The notes: a model not told the origin generated them from the letters alone. 64,000 nucleotides of DNA from Microbispora siamensis (GCF_016863095.1 NZ_BOOF01000017.1:175193-239192); one strand, 5' to 3'; counted from the stretch's first letter, positions 25,562-34,653 are shown. Made by a program: numbers and translations.

Positions 25562-25903
25562 TTAAACGGTCACAGTCCTGGCCTGCTGGGCCTCGTGTGC
25601 GGTGACCACGGTGTCGAGCAGGCCGGGGAAGAGGGCGTCGAGATCCTCGCGGCGCAGGGAGCTCATCTTCGCGGTTCCCCGGTAGACCTGCCTGATCACG
25701 CCCGCTTCGCGGAGCACCCGGAAGTGGTGGGTGGTCGTCGACTTGCTGACCGCGAGGTCGATCGCCGAGCAGGAGGACTCGCCCTCGGCGGCCAGGAAGC
25801 ACACGATCTGGAGGCGTACGGGGTCGGACAGCGCGTGCAGCACGTCCTCCAGCCGGATCTCGGACCGGTCCGGATGGTCGAGCGTCCGGGGTTGTGAGGT
25901 CAT
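25562..25903 (-). CDS. ArsR-family transcriptional regulator
   Basis: This 113-aa winged-helix repressor has the core HALSDPVRLQIVCFLAAEGE, then the recognition region LAVSKSTTTHHFRVLREAGV and the wing IRQVYRGTAKMSSLRREDL. The arsenic-type CxC metal motif is absent; a lone Cys lies in SSCSAIDLAV. The ATG has AAAGGGAGG upstream. It is divergent from an OYE-family gene, and two matching palindromes fill the space between, so it probably represses both genes in response to a small electrophile or thiol reagent (inferred). Confidence 0.87.
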   Translation of the reverse strand: MTSQPRTLDHPDRSEIRLEDVLHALSDPVRLQIVCFLAAEGESSCSAIDLAVSKSTTTHHFRVLREAGVIRQVYRGTAKMSSLRREDLDALFPGLLDTVVTAHEAQQARTVTV

Positions 25904-25917
25904 CGGGCCTCCCTTTG

Positions 25918-25933
25918 TACGAAGGTCTTCGTA
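25918..25933. promoter_or_regulatory. Operator palindrome 1 for the ArsR regulator
   Basis: TACGAAGGTCTTCGTA has 6-base perfect arms. It lies 15 bases before the ArsR start and shares its half-sites with the palindrome at 25952-25967. Confidence 0.65.
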
Positions 25934-25951
25934 GTTTGACAGATGCCGTAC

Positions 25952-25967
25952 TACGAAAGCTATCGTA
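25952..25967. promoter_or_regulatory. Operator palindrome 2 for the ArsR regulator
   Basis: TACGAAAGCTATCGTA repeats the half-sites of the palindrome at 25918-25933, with centres 34 bases apart. It lies upstream of the divergent OYE gene. The flanks of the two sites are themselves mirror-related (CCCTT on each outer side). Confidence 0.65.
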
Positions 25968-25996
25968 CAAGGGTCCCGATGAGAGAGGAGCGCGGC

Positions 25997-27109
25997 GTGA
26001 GCGCGTTGTTCGAGCCCCTGACCCTGCGGAGCCTGACCATCCCCAACCGCGCCTGGATGGCGCCGATGTGCCAGTACAGCGCGGCCGTGGAGGGGCCCGA
26101 GCAGGGCGTGCCCACCGACTGGCACCTCACCCATCTCGGCTCCCGGGCGGTGGGCGGGGCGGGTCTGATCGTGGTCGAGGCCACCGCCGTGTCCCCCGAG
26201 GGCCGGATCAGCCCCGCCGACCTCGGGCTGTGGAACGAGCGCCAACAAGCGCAGTTCGGCCGCATCACCCGGTTCCTCACCGAGCACGGCGCGGTGCCCG
26301 GCATCCAGCTCGGCCACGCCGGGCGTAAGGCGTCCACCGACCGCTCCTGGCGCGGCGGCGCGCCGGTCGGCCCCGAGCAGCACGGCTGGCAACCGGTCGC
26401 GCCCAGCCCGATCCCGTTCGACGAGGGCCACCCGGTGCCGGAGGAGCTGAGCGAGGCGGACATCCGGCGGGTGGTGGAGGACTTCGCGGCGGCCGCGCGG
26501 CGCGCGCTCGCGGCGGGCTTCACGGTGGTGGAGATCCACGGCGCCCACGGCTACCTGATCCACGAGTTCCTGTCGCCGTTCAGCAATCGGCGCACCGACG
26601 CGTACGGCGGCTCCTTCGCCAACCGCGCCCGCTTCGCCCTGGAGGTGGTCGACGCCGTACGCGCCGAGTGGCCGGACGAGCTGCCGCTGTTCTTCCGGGT
26701 CTCGGCCACCGACTGGCTGAGCGAGAACCCCGAGGACCCCCGCGAGGGCTGGACGGCCGACGACACGGTGCGGCTGGCCAAGGAACTGCTCGCCCACGGG
26801 GTGGACCTGCTCGACGTCTCGACGGGCGGCAACGCGCCGAAGGCCCGGATCCCGGTGGAGCCGGGATATCAGGTGCCGTTCGCGGCCCGGGTGAAGGCGG
26901 AGACCGACCTGCCCACGTCGGCCGTCGGCCTCATCACCGAGCCGCGCCAGGCGGAGGAGATCGTCGCCTCCGGGCAGGCCGACGCGGTCATGCTCGGCCG
27001 TGAGCTGCTGCGCAACCCCTACTGGCCGAACCTGGCGGCGCGCGAGCTGGGTTCTCGGGGACTGGGTGTGCCCGGGCGGTGGCCCGACCAGTACCACCGC
27101 GCGGTCTGA
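25997..27109 (+). CDS. Old yellow enzyme family NADH:flavin oxidoreductase (YqjM-like)
   Basis: This is a 370-aa FMN ene-reductase of the YqjM class. Class marks are the Cys in MAPMCQYSA that tunes FMN, WHLTHLGSRAVGGAGLIVVE, QLGHAGRKAS, the substrate pair in HGAHGYLIHEFLSPFSN and RRTDAYGGS. The GTG at 25997 is chosen because AGGAG lies 6 bases upstream and family similarity begins there; the longer frame would run through the operator. These enzymes reduce electron-poor alkenes and often sit under a repressor that senses electrophiles. Confidence 0.9.
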   Translation: MSALFEPLTLRSLTIPNRAWMAPMCQYSAAVEGPEQGVPTDWHLTHLGSRAVGGAGLIVVEATAVSPEGRISPADLGLWNERQQAQFGRITRFLTEHGAVPGIQLGHAGRKASTDRSWRGGAPVGPEQHGWQPVAPSPIPFDEGHPVPEELSEADIRRVVEDFAAAARRALAAGFTVVEIHGAHGYLIHEFLSPFSNRRTDAYGGSFANRARFALEVVDAVRAEWPDELPLFFRVSATDWLSENPEDPREGWTADDTVRLAKELLAHGVDLLDVSTGGNAPKARIPVEPGYQVPFAARVKAETDLPTSAVGLITEPRQAEEIVASGQADAVMLGRELLRNPYWPNLAARELGSRGLGVPGRWPDQYHRAV

Positions 27110-27137
27110 CCGCGCGCCAGTGGGTAGGGGTGGCCGT

Positions 27138-28103
27138 ATGGCAGAGATCGGATTCACACTCATGTGCGAGCAGTCACCCGCGAAGGAGCTGGTGGAGGAC
27201 GCGGTCACGGCCGAGCGAGTGGGGTTCGGCTATGCGGTCATCTCCGACCACTACTTCCCGTGGCTTGAGGAGATGGGCCACTCTCCGTACGCCTGGTCGG
27301 TGCTGGGCGCGGTGGCGCAGGCCACCGAACGGCTGCCGCTGATGACCTACGTGACGTGCCCGATCATGCGCTACCACCCGGCGGTGGTGGCGCAGAAGGC
27401 GGCCACGATGGGCGTGCTCAGCGACGGCCGGTTCACCCTCGGCGTGGGCGCGGGCGAGAACCTGAACGAGCACGTGGTGGGGCACGGCTGGCCGCCGGTG
27501 AACACCCGGCACGACATGTTCCGCGAGGCCATCGAGGTCATCAAGGAGCTCTTCCAGGGCGGTTACCGCAACTACCGCGGCGAGTACTTCGACATCGACT
27601 CGGCCCGGCTGTTCGACCTGCCCGAACGGCCGGTGCCCATCGCGGTCGCGGCGTCCGGCGAGCAGTCGGTGGACATCGCGGGCGAGCTCGGCGACGGCCT
27701 CGTGGCGACGGACCCGGACGGGTCGCTGGTGGAGAAGTTCGCCGCGTCCGGCGGCGAGGGCAAGCCCGTCTACGGCCAGCTGGCCGTCTGCTACGACCCC
27801 GACAAGGACGCCGCGATCGAGCGGGCGCACCGCCTGTGGCGCTGGTCGGTGGCCGGCTGGAAGGTCATGTCGGAGCTGCCCGCGCCGGTGAACTTCGCCG
27901 CCGCGACCGAGACCGTACGGCCGGAGGACGTGGCCGAGAAGGTGCCCTGCGGCGCGGACGTCGGCGCCGTGGTCGAGGCCGTGCGGCAGTACACCGAGGC
28001 CGGCTTCACCCACCTCGCGCTCGTGCAGGTCGGACGGGAGCGCCAGCGGGAGTTCTTCGAGTGGTCGGAGAAGGAGCTCCTCCCGGCGCTGCGCGACCTC
28101 TAG
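27138..28103 (+). CDS. LLM-class F420-dependent oxidoreductase
   Basis: This 321-aa luciferase-like TIM-barrel enzyme belongs to a family typical of F420-using actinobacteria. Marks are IGFTLMCEQSPAKELVEDAV, YAVISDHYFPWLEEMGHSPY, GRFTLGVGAGENLNEHVVG and the late GFTHLALVQVGRERQREFF. It resembles the glucose-6-phosphate-dehydrogenase-like F420 subgroup; the substrate is unknown. AGGGGTGG precedes the ATG. It begins 28 bases after the OYE gene, so the two may form one transcript. Its stop lies in a 20-base tandem duplication. Confidence 0.85.
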   Translation: MAEIGFTLMCEQSPAKELVEDAVTAERVGFGYAVISDHYFPWLEEMGHSPYAWSVLGAVAQATERLPLMTYVTCPIMRYHPAVVAQKAATMGVLSDGRFTLGVGAGENLNEHVVGHGWPPVNTRHDMFREAIEVIKELFQGGYRNYRGEYFDIDSARLFDLPERPVPIAVAASGEQSVDIAGELGDGLVATDPDGSLVEKFAASGGEGKPVYGQLAVCYDPDKDAAIERAHRLWRWSVAGWKVMSELPAPVNFAAATETVRPEDVAEKVPCGADVGAVVEAVRQYTEAGFTHLALVQVGRERQREFFEWSEKELLPALRDL

Positions 28104-28140
28104 TCCCGCTCGACCACGACTAGTCCCGCTCGACCACGAC
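28101..28140. repeat. Twenty-base tandem duplication at convergent gene ends
   Basis: TAGTCCCGCTCGACCACGAC is present twice in direct succession, with no mismatch. The first copy provides the stop of the LLM oxidoreductase. The second holds the last codons of the convergent hydrolase gene, whose stop straddles the copy junction. It is like the short duplication at 20655-20681. Confidence 0.9.
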
Positions 28141-29568
28141 GGCCGGAATGCCGCCGAGGCAGCCGGTGGCGGGCAGCCTCCCGCTGCGGACGAAGGCGGT
28201 CTGCAGCGCGACCACACAGGAGGCCGCGCTCCCGCCGCTCTCCGGCACGTGCCCGCTGTTCGGCACCGTCACCGACTCGGCTCGCGGGTACTGCCGGGCC
28301 GCGAGGAGTCCCTCCTCGACCGGGGTGTTCAGGTCGAACTCGCCCGACACCACGAGCACCGGCACGCGGGGCGGCGGCCCGCCGGACGGCGTCGCCGACG
28401 CACCCGGCCAGCCCGCGCAGACGTCGCCCCGGTCGGGAATGCCGCTCACCCAGGCCTGCGGGCTGAAGGGCCGGAAGTCCTCGGGATCGAGCCGGGCCAG
28501 CCGGGCGCGATACCGTGCGGGCCGGTCCGCGACCGGCGTGCCCGCGTCCCACGGCGCCGGGTAGTCGCCGCAGACCACCGCGGCGAACAGGGCGACGCTG
28601 AAGTCGTCGCCGTCTCGCACCGCGCCGTCGCGGACCTGACCGGCCAGCGCCGCGAGCGGCCCGGTGTCGCCGCCGGCGGCCCGGCGCAGGATCGCGGGCA
28701 GCCGCCCGAACAGCTCGGGGTCGTCCGACGCGACCTGGTAGACCATTCCGGCGAGGGCCGCCTCGTCCAGCAGACCGCCCTCAAGCGGCACCGGGCTCCG
28801 CCGCAGGCGGGCGGCGACCGCGCCGAGGTCCGCCAGCACCGCCCGCCCTTCGCAAGCGCCACGTGAGCGGTCGCACAACGCGCCGACCGCCCGGCGCAGG
28901 GCCCGCGCGTTCTGCCTGGCCCACGGGTCGAACCGCAGCGGGTAGGCCCCCGACAGCACGATCGACCCGACGTGGTCAGGGTGGCGCCGGGCGTAGACGG
29001 TCATCAGATAGGTGCCGTACGACTGGCCGAGCAGGTCGATCCGGTCGATCCCCAGGTGAGCGCGGACGGCGTCGATGTCGTCCGCGGCGGCGGCCGTCGT
29101 GTAGTGGCGGGCCCGGTCACCCAGCTCGGAACCACAGGCGCCGATCGCCGCCACGATCTCGGCCCGCGGGCTCGCGGTGGTCAGCCCGGAGGCCGCGCGG
29201 CAGCGCAGCGGCTCCGACACACCGGTCCCGCGCGGGTCGACCAGCAGCAGGTCGTGGGTTTTGAGCAGGTCGCGATAACCGGTGGCGTACATGGCGAGGG
29301 CGGCGGTCGCCGAGGCACCGGGGCCGCCGGGGTTGGGCACGACCGTCCCCTGCGCGGGCCGCGAGCCGTCGAGGTGGCGCACCAGGGTGTAGCCGATCGT
29401 GACCGTGCCCGCCGCCGGGTCGGTCCGATCGAGCGGCACCCGCAGGGTGCCGCAGGTCGCGCCGGGACCGCAGTCGGAGGCCGGGCGCGGGCGGGGCGGC
29501 GAGGCGCAGGCCTGCAGGGAGGCGAGGAGGGCGGCCGCGGCGAGGAGCGCGGCCATCGCTTTGATCAC
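28120..29568 (-). CDS. Secreted alpha/beta-hydrolase lipoprotein with TAP-like C-terminal domain
   Basis: This 482-aa exported hydrolase of the tripeptidyl-aminopeptidase (SlpD/SlpE, peptidase S33-like) group starts with a hydrophobic signal ending in the lipobox SLQAC (Cys at residue 21 from GTG 29568). The oxyanion region is NPGGPGASA, the nucleophile elbow GQSYGTYL, and the C-terminal TAP-like domain carries the Asp in SGEFDLNTPVEEG and the His in NSGHVPESG. CGPGATCGTLRVPLDR is typical of the family. An ATG at 29556 is another possible start. Likely role: extracellular peptide or ester hydrolysis. Confidence 0.85.
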   Translation of the reverse strand: MIKAMAALLAAAALLASLQACASPPRPRPASDCGPGATCGTLRVPLDRTDPAAGTVTIGYTLVRHLDGSRPAQGTVVPNPGGPGASATAALAMYATGYRDLLKTHDLLLVDPRGTGVSEPLRCRAASGLTTASPRAEIVAAIGACGSELGDRARHYTTAAAADDIDAVRAHLGIDRIDLLGQSYGTYLMTVYARRHPDHVGSIVLSGAYPLRFDPWARQNARALRRAVGALCDRSRGACEGRAVLADLGAVAARLRRSPVPLEGGLLDEAALAGMVYQVASDDPELFGRLPAILRRAAGGDTGPLAALAGQVRDGAVRDGDDFSVALFAAVVCGDYPAPWDAGTPVADRPARYRARLARLDPEDFRPFSPQAWVSGIPDRGDVCAGWPGASATPSGGPPPRVPVLVVSGEFDLNTPVEEGLLAARQYPRAESVTVPNSGHVPESGGSAASCVVALQTAFVRSGRLPATGCLGGIPAVVVERD

Positions 29569-29719
29569 GTCTCCCGATCCTCCCGGCCCGGGCGGCCTTC
29601 GGGATCGTCCGTCCGGCGGGACCGTCGCTACCTCGCCCGTATGGCCGCCGCGAGGCCGTACGCCGGAGGTCTGACGGCGCGTGAGATGATCGCGGTCGGC
29701 ACCGCGGATGGGAGGAACG

Positions 29720-30433
29720 ATGCCCGAGCGCACGCAGACGGTGACGGTCGCGGACGGCGGCTTCGACCTGCGCCTGTGGATTCCGGAGCGGGGGAGCGGC
29801 CCGGGGCTGCTGCTGATCCCGGAGATCTGGGGCGTGAGCGACTACATCAGGGCCGTCGCCGCCGACCTCGCCGCCCTCGGCTATGTCGTGGGTGTGCCGG
29901 ACCTGTTCTGGCGGCTGCGGCCCGGCTGGGCGGCCGCGCACGACGAGGAGGGGCTGCGCGCCTCACTGGAGCTGTCGGCGGACTTCGACCCGGAGAAGGG
30001 CGCGGACGACTGCGCCGCCGCGCTGGCCGCGCTCGCGGCGCGGCCCGAGGTGACGGGCGGGACCGGTGCGCTCGGCTTCTGCCTCGGCGGCTCGCTGGCC
30101 TACGCGATCGCGGCCCGCGCCGACGGGAGCGGCCTGTCGGCCGTGGTGTCCTTCTACGGCTCGGCCGTGCCGGACGCGCCGCGGCTGATGGGCGACATCC
30201 GCTGCCCGATCCAGTTCCACTTCGGCGGCCGGGACCCCTACATCCCCCGCGACAGGGTGGCGGTCGTGGAGGAGGCGGCGGCCGGACGGCCGGACGTGGA
30301 GGTCCACGTGCAGGAGGAGGCCGGCCACGCCTTCCACAACTTCTTCGCGCCGATGTTCCACAACCCGGATGCGGGCCGTACGGCATGGGGGCTGGCCATG
30401 GACTTCCTGCGCCGTCACCTCCCGGCGGCCTGA
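29720..30433 (+). CDS. Dienelactone hydrolase family protein
   Basis: This 237-aa alpha/beta-hydrolase has a Cys nucleophile in ALGFCLGGSLAY, the acid in FGGRDPYIP and the His in EAGHAFHNFFAPMFH. LLIPEIWGVSDYI holds the Glu that polarises the Cys in dienelactone hydrolases. The ATG at 29720 is preferred to the one at 29708 because GGGAGG lies between them. The natural substrate is not implied; there are no aromatic degradation genes nearby. Its last 19 bases overlap the convergent exporter gene. Confidence 0.87.
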   Translation: MPERTQTVTVADGGFDLRLWIPERGSGPGLLLIPEIWGVSDYIRAVAADLAALGYVVGVPDLFWRLRPGWAAAHDEEGLRASLELSADFDPEKGADDCAAALAALAARPEVTGGTGALGFCLGGSLAYAIAARADGSGLSAVVSFYGSAVPDAPRLMGDIRCPIQFHFGGRDPYIPRDRVAVVEEAAAGRPDVEVHVQEEAGHAFHNFFAPMFHNPDAGRTAWGLAMDFLRRHLPAA

Positions 30434-31374
30434 GCCTCCCGCTTCCGGGGAAGCGCGGGCAGGCCGCACCGCACACGCAGGACCATCCAGAAGGCCGGGG
30501 CGAGCAGCAGCACGGCGACCAGCACCCAGACGGTCTCGGTGTTGCCGACGCCGAACATCTTCAGCGCCGAGGCGAGCAGCACGAACGCCAGGACGCGGCG
30601 GATCAGCCCGCCGGGGGCGCGCGAGGAGATCCGCGAGCCGAGGTAGACGCCGGGGATGGAGCCCGCCAGCAGCGCGACCGTGACCGACAGCGTGAACTCG
30701 CCGAACAGCAGGTGGCCGAGCGCGGCCGACATGACGAGCGGCACTGCCTGGACGAGGTCGGTCCCGACGAGCTGGTTGGCCTTCAGCGCGGGGTAGAGCG
30801 CCAGCAGGGCCACGATGATGAGTGAGCCGGAGCCGACCGAGGTGATGCCGACCACCAGCCCGCCGACGGCCCCGACCAGTGCGGTCGGCAGCGGCCGTAC
30901 GGTGACGGAGGGCATCTCGGTCGCGGCCGGTTCGCCGGGGGCGGCGGTGCGGCGGCCGGTCTCGGGGGTGCGGCCCTCGGCGCGGTCGCGCATGGCGAGG
31001 TAGCCGCGTACGGCCAGGCCCCCCGCCGCGATGAGCAGGGCGACGCCGAGACCCTTCTGGATCACCTCCTGCACGGCCTCGCCCTTGCCGAGGGCGCGGG
31101 CGATGAGCACCCCGCAGAACGCCGCGGGGACCGAGCCCGCGCACAGCCACGCGACGAGCCTCAGGTTGACCGTCCCCCGGCGCAGGTGCACGAGGCTGCC
31201 CACCGGCTTCATGACGGCGGCGGCGACGAGGTCACTGGAGACGGCGGCGAGGGGCGGCACGCCGAAGAACGTCACGAGCATGGGCGTCATGAGCGCGCCG
31301 CCACCCATACCGGTGAGGCCGACGACGACGGCGACCAGGAATGAGCCGATCGCCATGGTGTAGTCGAAATGCAC
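30415..31374 (-). CDS. TauE/SafE-family anion permease
   Basis: This 319-aa membrane protein has about eight hydrophobic helices in two halves around a polar loop (about 130-155). The repeated family motif occurs as VVGLTGMGGGALMTPMLV in the first half and VVGITSVGSGSLIIVALLA in the second. Family members export sulfite, sulfoacetate or related anions. The start is a GTG at 31374. It overlaps the convergent dienelactone hydrolase by 19 bases. Confidence 0.86.
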   Translation of the reverse strand: MHFDYTMAIGSFLVAVVVGLTGMGGGALMTPMLVTFFGVPPLAAVSSDLVAAAVMKPVGSLVHLRRGTVNLRLVAWLCAGSVPAAFCGVLIARALGKGEAVQEVIQKGLGVALLIAAGGLAVRGYLAMRDRAEGRTPETGRRTAAPGEPAATEMPSVTVRPLPTALVGAVGGLVVGITSVGSGSLIIVALLALYPALKANQLVGTDLVQAVPLVMSAALGHLLFGEFTLSVTVALLAGSIPGVYLGSRISSRAPGGLIRRVLAFVLLASALKMFGVGNTETVWVLVAVLLLAPAFWMVLRVRCGLPALPRKREAQAAGR

Positions 31375-31600
31375 CCGCTAACCCTACCTAACCCATCGGA
31401 ATTATGGATACCCCCTGTCGTGGTGAACCTTTCTGACTGAACCGGTTCGGCCGATCTGTCGCGGCGTACCCCGTGACGGGCCGGTCACCCGCGCCTGGCT
31501 GCGCTTTCCCGCCGTGATCGAGACTGTGGGAGGTCGCGGGAGGATCACACCGCTGATCACCCGTTGACGTGGTGGTCACGCACCCAATACCTTTGCCGGG

Positions 31601-31616
31601 ACTTATCCGGTTAAGT
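31601..31616. promoter_or_regulatory. Palindromic operator upstream of the sugar kinase and mannanase genes
   Basis: ACTTATCCGGTTAAGT is a palindrome with one mismatched pair, 33 bases before the ROK kinase start. The same sequence in a better form is found at 34654-34673 before the second mannanase. Size and symmetry fit a LacI- or ROK-type repressor site. Confidence 0.65.
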
Positions 31617-31648
31617 GGTACATGTGGTGAAGGGCTGGGGATGCGGCG

Positions 31649-32572
31649 ATGACCGTCCTCGCGGTGGACATCGGCGGCACGAAGTTCGCCGCCGCGGCCG
31701 TCGCGCCCGACGGCGAGATGCTGGCCCGCGCCGAGGTGCCGCTGCGCGGCCCGGGCTCGGCCGACCGGACGCTGTCGGAGGTCGTGAACCGGATCACCGA
31801 GCGCGTGCCGCCCGCCCGCCTCGACGGGATCGGGGTGGGCTCGGCCGGGCCGCTCGACCCGCGCCGGGGCACCGTCAGCCCCGTGAACATCCCCGCCTGG
31901 CGTGAGTTCCCGCTGGTGGACGCGCTCGGCGAGGTGCTGCCTGGCCGGCCCGTACGGCTCGCGGGCGACGCTCAGTGCATGGCGCTCGGGGAGTGGTGGC
32001 GCGGCCTGAGCGAGGACGGCGCGGCCCGGAGCCGCGCCATGCTCGGCATGGTGGTCTCCACCGGCGTCGGCGGGGGCTTCGTCCTCGACGGCGTGCCGTA
32101 CGTCGGCCCGACGGGCAACGCCGGGCACATCGGCCACATCACGGTCGATCCCGACGGCGAGCCGTGCCCCTGCGGCGGCGTCGGCTGCGTCGAGACCATC
32201 GCGAGCGGGCCCGGCATGGTGCGGTGGGCCGTCGCGAACGGCTGGACCGGTGAGGACGCCCGGGCGCTGGCCGCCGACGCCCGGGCCGGGCATCCCACCG
32301 CCACGCTCGCATTCCGGCGCGCCGCCGACGCGCTGGCCACCGCCGTGCTCACGGCGTCCGCCCTGTTCGACCTCGACCACGTCGTCATCGGAGGGGGCGT
32401 GGCCGCGGCGGGGCCGATCCTGTTCGGCCCGCTCAGGCAGGCGATCGAGAGGAACGCCGGGCTCGGCTTCCTGCGGCGCCTGCGGGTGGACCCGACCTCC
32501 CTGGGCCGCGACGCTGGGCTCTTCGGCGCCGCCGCCCTCGTCCTGTTGCAGGACGACGACCCGGGCACCTGA
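31649..32572 (+). CDS. ROK-family sugar kinase
   Basis: This 307-aa kinase of the ROK family has the N-terminal ATP phosphate loop VLAVDIGGTKFAAAAVAPDG, the catalytic Asp in VRLAGDAQCMALGEWW, and the ROK zinc motif with His in AGHIGHITVDP and cysteines in CPCGGVGCVETIASG. It has no DNA-binding domain, so it is an enzyme, not a ROK repressor. Glucose, mannose or a related hexose is the likely substrate. It lies 34 bases before the first mannanase gene and probably shares its transcript. Confidence 0.87.
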   Translation: MTVLAVDIGGTKFAAAAVAPDGEMLARAEVPLRGPGSADRTLSEVVNRITERVPPARLDGIGVGSAGPLDPRRGTVSPVNIPAWREFPLVDALGEVLPGRPVRLAGDAQCMALGEWWRGLSEDGAARSRAMLGMVVSTGVGGGFVLDGVPYVGPTGNAGHIGHITVDPDGEPCPCGGVGCVETIASGPGMVRWAVANGWTGEDARALAADARAGHPTATLAFRRAADALATAVLTASALFDLDHVVIGGGVAAAGPILFGPLRQAIERNAGLGFLRRLRVDPTSLGRDAGLFGAAALVLLQDDDPGT

Positions 32573-32606
32573 CCGGCCCGGGCCTCCCCGACCACGAGGA
32601 GCGTCG

Positions 32607-34577
32607 ATGAGAGGACTGCGTACGGCTGCCGTGCTGGCCGCCGTGCTGGTGGGGCTGACGGCCGCGCCGGCCGCGGCGAGCGCCGCCACGGGAGACGGTG
32701 GCTTCGTGAAGCGCGCGGGCGCCCGGCTCGTGCTGAAGGGCAAGCCGTTCCGCTTCGCCGGGAGCAACAACTACTACCTGATGTACAAGTCGCACGCGAT
32801 GGTGGACGACGTGTTCGCCCGCGCGAAGGCCGCCGACCTGTCCGTGATCCGCAACTGGGGGTCGCTGGACATCGGCGACCGGGACGGGTCCGACTCCATC
32901 CAGGGCAAGGCGGACGGCGTCTACTTCCAGTACTGGGACGGAACCGAACCCGCCTACAACGACGGGGCGGACGGCCTGGAGCACCTCGACTACGTGCTGT
33001 GGAAGGCCAGGCAGTCCGGGATCAAGCTGGTCATCCCGTTCGTCAACAACTGGAACGCCTATGGCGGCATGGACCAGTACGTCCGTTGGGCCAAGGGCCA
33101 GTATCACGACGACTTCTACACGAACGCGACGATCAAGGGCTGGTTCAAGGGCTGGATCACGCACCTGCTCAACCGGGTCAACACGCTGACCGGCGTCGCC
33201 TACAAGGACGACCCCACGATCATGGCCTGGGAGCTGGCCAACGAGCCCCGGTGCAAGGGGTCGGGCAACTACCCGACCTCGTCCGGCTGCACCACGGCCA
33301 CCGTCACGGCCTGGGCCGACGAGATGTCCCGGCACATCAAGTCGGTGGACGCCAAGCACCTGGTGAGCGCGGGTGACGAGGGCTTCTACTGCACCGACCC
33401 GGGCGGCTCCGACTGGACCGACAACTGCGGCGAGGGCGTGGACACCGTCGCGCTGGCGAAGCTGCCGAAGATGGACCTGATGTCCCTGCACCTCTATCCG
33501 GACGGATGGGGCAAGGACGCCGCCTGGGGCACGACCTGGATCAAGAAGCACCTCGCCGACGGCCGCAGGATCGGCAAGCCGGTGATGCTCGGCGAGTTCG
33601 GCCTGCTGAGCAAGGCCGTGCGCAACCCCGTCTACCGGGAGTGGACGGACGCCTTCGTGTCCGGCGGCGGCGCGGGCTTCCTGTACTGGCTGATCGCGGG
33701 CACGCAGGACGACGGCACGCTCTACCCCGACTACGACGGCTTCACCGTCTACTGTCCCAGTCCGGTGTGCACGACGATCACCAACGCCTCGGCGGCGATC
33801 CGCGGCAGGCTGCCGCTCTTCCCGCCGGTGGCCGACGACGACACGGCCGTCACGACCTTCGGCACGGCGGTCACGGTGGACGCCACCGCCAACGACGTCG
33901 CGTACCTCGCCAGGATCAGGCCGGAGACGCTCGATCTCGACCCGGCCACGGCGGGCCGTCAGGCGAGCCTGACCGTGACCGGCGGCACGTTCACCGCCGA
34001 CGCGTCGGGGAAGGTCGCCTTCACCCCCGCGGAGGGCTTCAGCGGCCGGGCCTCGGCGACGTACCGGGTGCGTGACAGCCTGCTGCGGTGGTCCGGCACC
34101 GCCACGATCACGGTGACCGTCAAGCCCGACCCGGGCGCGGCGATCAGGCTGTTCTCCTTCGAGGACGGCGTGCAGGGCTGGGCGCCCGGCAACTGGCAGA
34201 GCGACGCCGGCACGGTCGCCCAGTCCGCCGAGTGGGCCACCGACGGCACGTACGGACTGCGGGTGGACGCGACCGGCGGCGGCTGGTTCGGCGCGGCCTT
34301 CCCCGAGCCCGTCGACCTGTCGGCCAAGGGCACGCTGAAGTACGACATCAAGACGGGGGCCGCGGGCACCTCGACCAGCGTCGCGCTGCAGACCGGCTCC
34401 GGCTGGGCCTGGTGCCAGTCCACCTGGGGCTGGCAGAACCAGGACGGCACGGGGACGGTGGAGATCGACCTCACCTCGGCGATGTCCTGCACGACGGAGG
34501 ACCTCAAGGACGTGCGCGGCATGTTCGTCTGGATGAGCCCCGGCACCTTCCACATCGACGACATCCGGGCCGAGTAG
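32607..34577 (+). CDS. Secreted GH5 beta-mannanase-like enzyme with Ig-like and carbohydrate-binding domains
   Basis: This is a 656-aa exported glycoside hydrolase. The signal peptide (about 1-26) ends APAAASA. The GH5 domain (about 30-400) has the acid/base Glu in MAWELANEPRC (near 213) and the nucleophile Glu in MLGEFGLLS (near 329). An Ig-like domain (about 405-508, starting VADDDTAVTTFGTAVTV) and a C-terminal beta-sandwich module (about 510-656, FSFEDGVQGWAPGNWQ) follow; the latter resembles mannan-binding CBMs. GAGGAG precedes the ATG. Endo-beta-1,4-mannanase (GH5 subfamily 7 type) is the best call, from the overall pattern. Confidence 0.85.
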   Translation: MRGLRTAAVLAAVLVGLTAAPAAASAATGDGGFVKRAGARLVLKGKPFRFAGSNNYYLMYKSHAMVDDVFARAKAADLSVIRNWGSLDIGDRDGSDSIQGKADGVYFQYWDGTEPAYNDGADGLEHLDYVLWKARQSGIKLVIPFVNNWNAYGGMDQYVRWAKGQYHDDFYTNATIKGWFKGWITHLLNRVNTLTGVAYKDDPTIMAWELANEPRCKGSGNYPTSSGCTTATVTAWADEMSRHIKSVDAKHLVSAGDEGFYCTDPGGSDWTDNCGEGVDTVALAKLPKMDLMSLHLYPDGWGKDAAWGTTWIKKHLADGRRIGKPVMLGEFGLLSKAVRNPVYREWTDAFVSGGGAGFLYWLIAGTQDDGTLYPDYDGFTVYCPSPVCTTITNASAAIRGRLPLFPPVADDDTAVTTFGTAVTVDATANDVAYLARIRPETLDLDPATAGRQASLTVTGGTFTADASGKVAFTPAEGFSGRASATYRVRDSLLRWSGTATITVTVKPDPGAAIRLFSFEDGVQGWAPGNWQSDAGTVAQSAEWATDGTYGLRVDATGGGWFGAAFPEPVDLSAKGTLKYDIKTGAAGTSTSVALQTGSGWAWCQSTWGWQNQDGTGTVEIDLTSAMSCTTEDLKDVRGMFVWMSPGTFHIDDIRAE

Positions 34578-34594
34578 GGGGCGGAGCAGGAGCA

Positions 34595-34627
34595 GGCGCG
34601 GGCCGGTCCCGACCCCCGGCCCGCGCC
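34595..34627 (+). terminator. Hairpin terminator after the first mannanase gene
   Basis: A 12-base perfect stem (GGCGCGGGCCGG and its complement) with a 9-base loop begins 17 bases after the stop. It is followed closely by the operator of the next gene, so the two mannanase genes are separate transcripts. Confidence 0.78.
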
Positions 34628-34653
34628 TCCCGGCCGCCCCACTTTGGGTCTTG

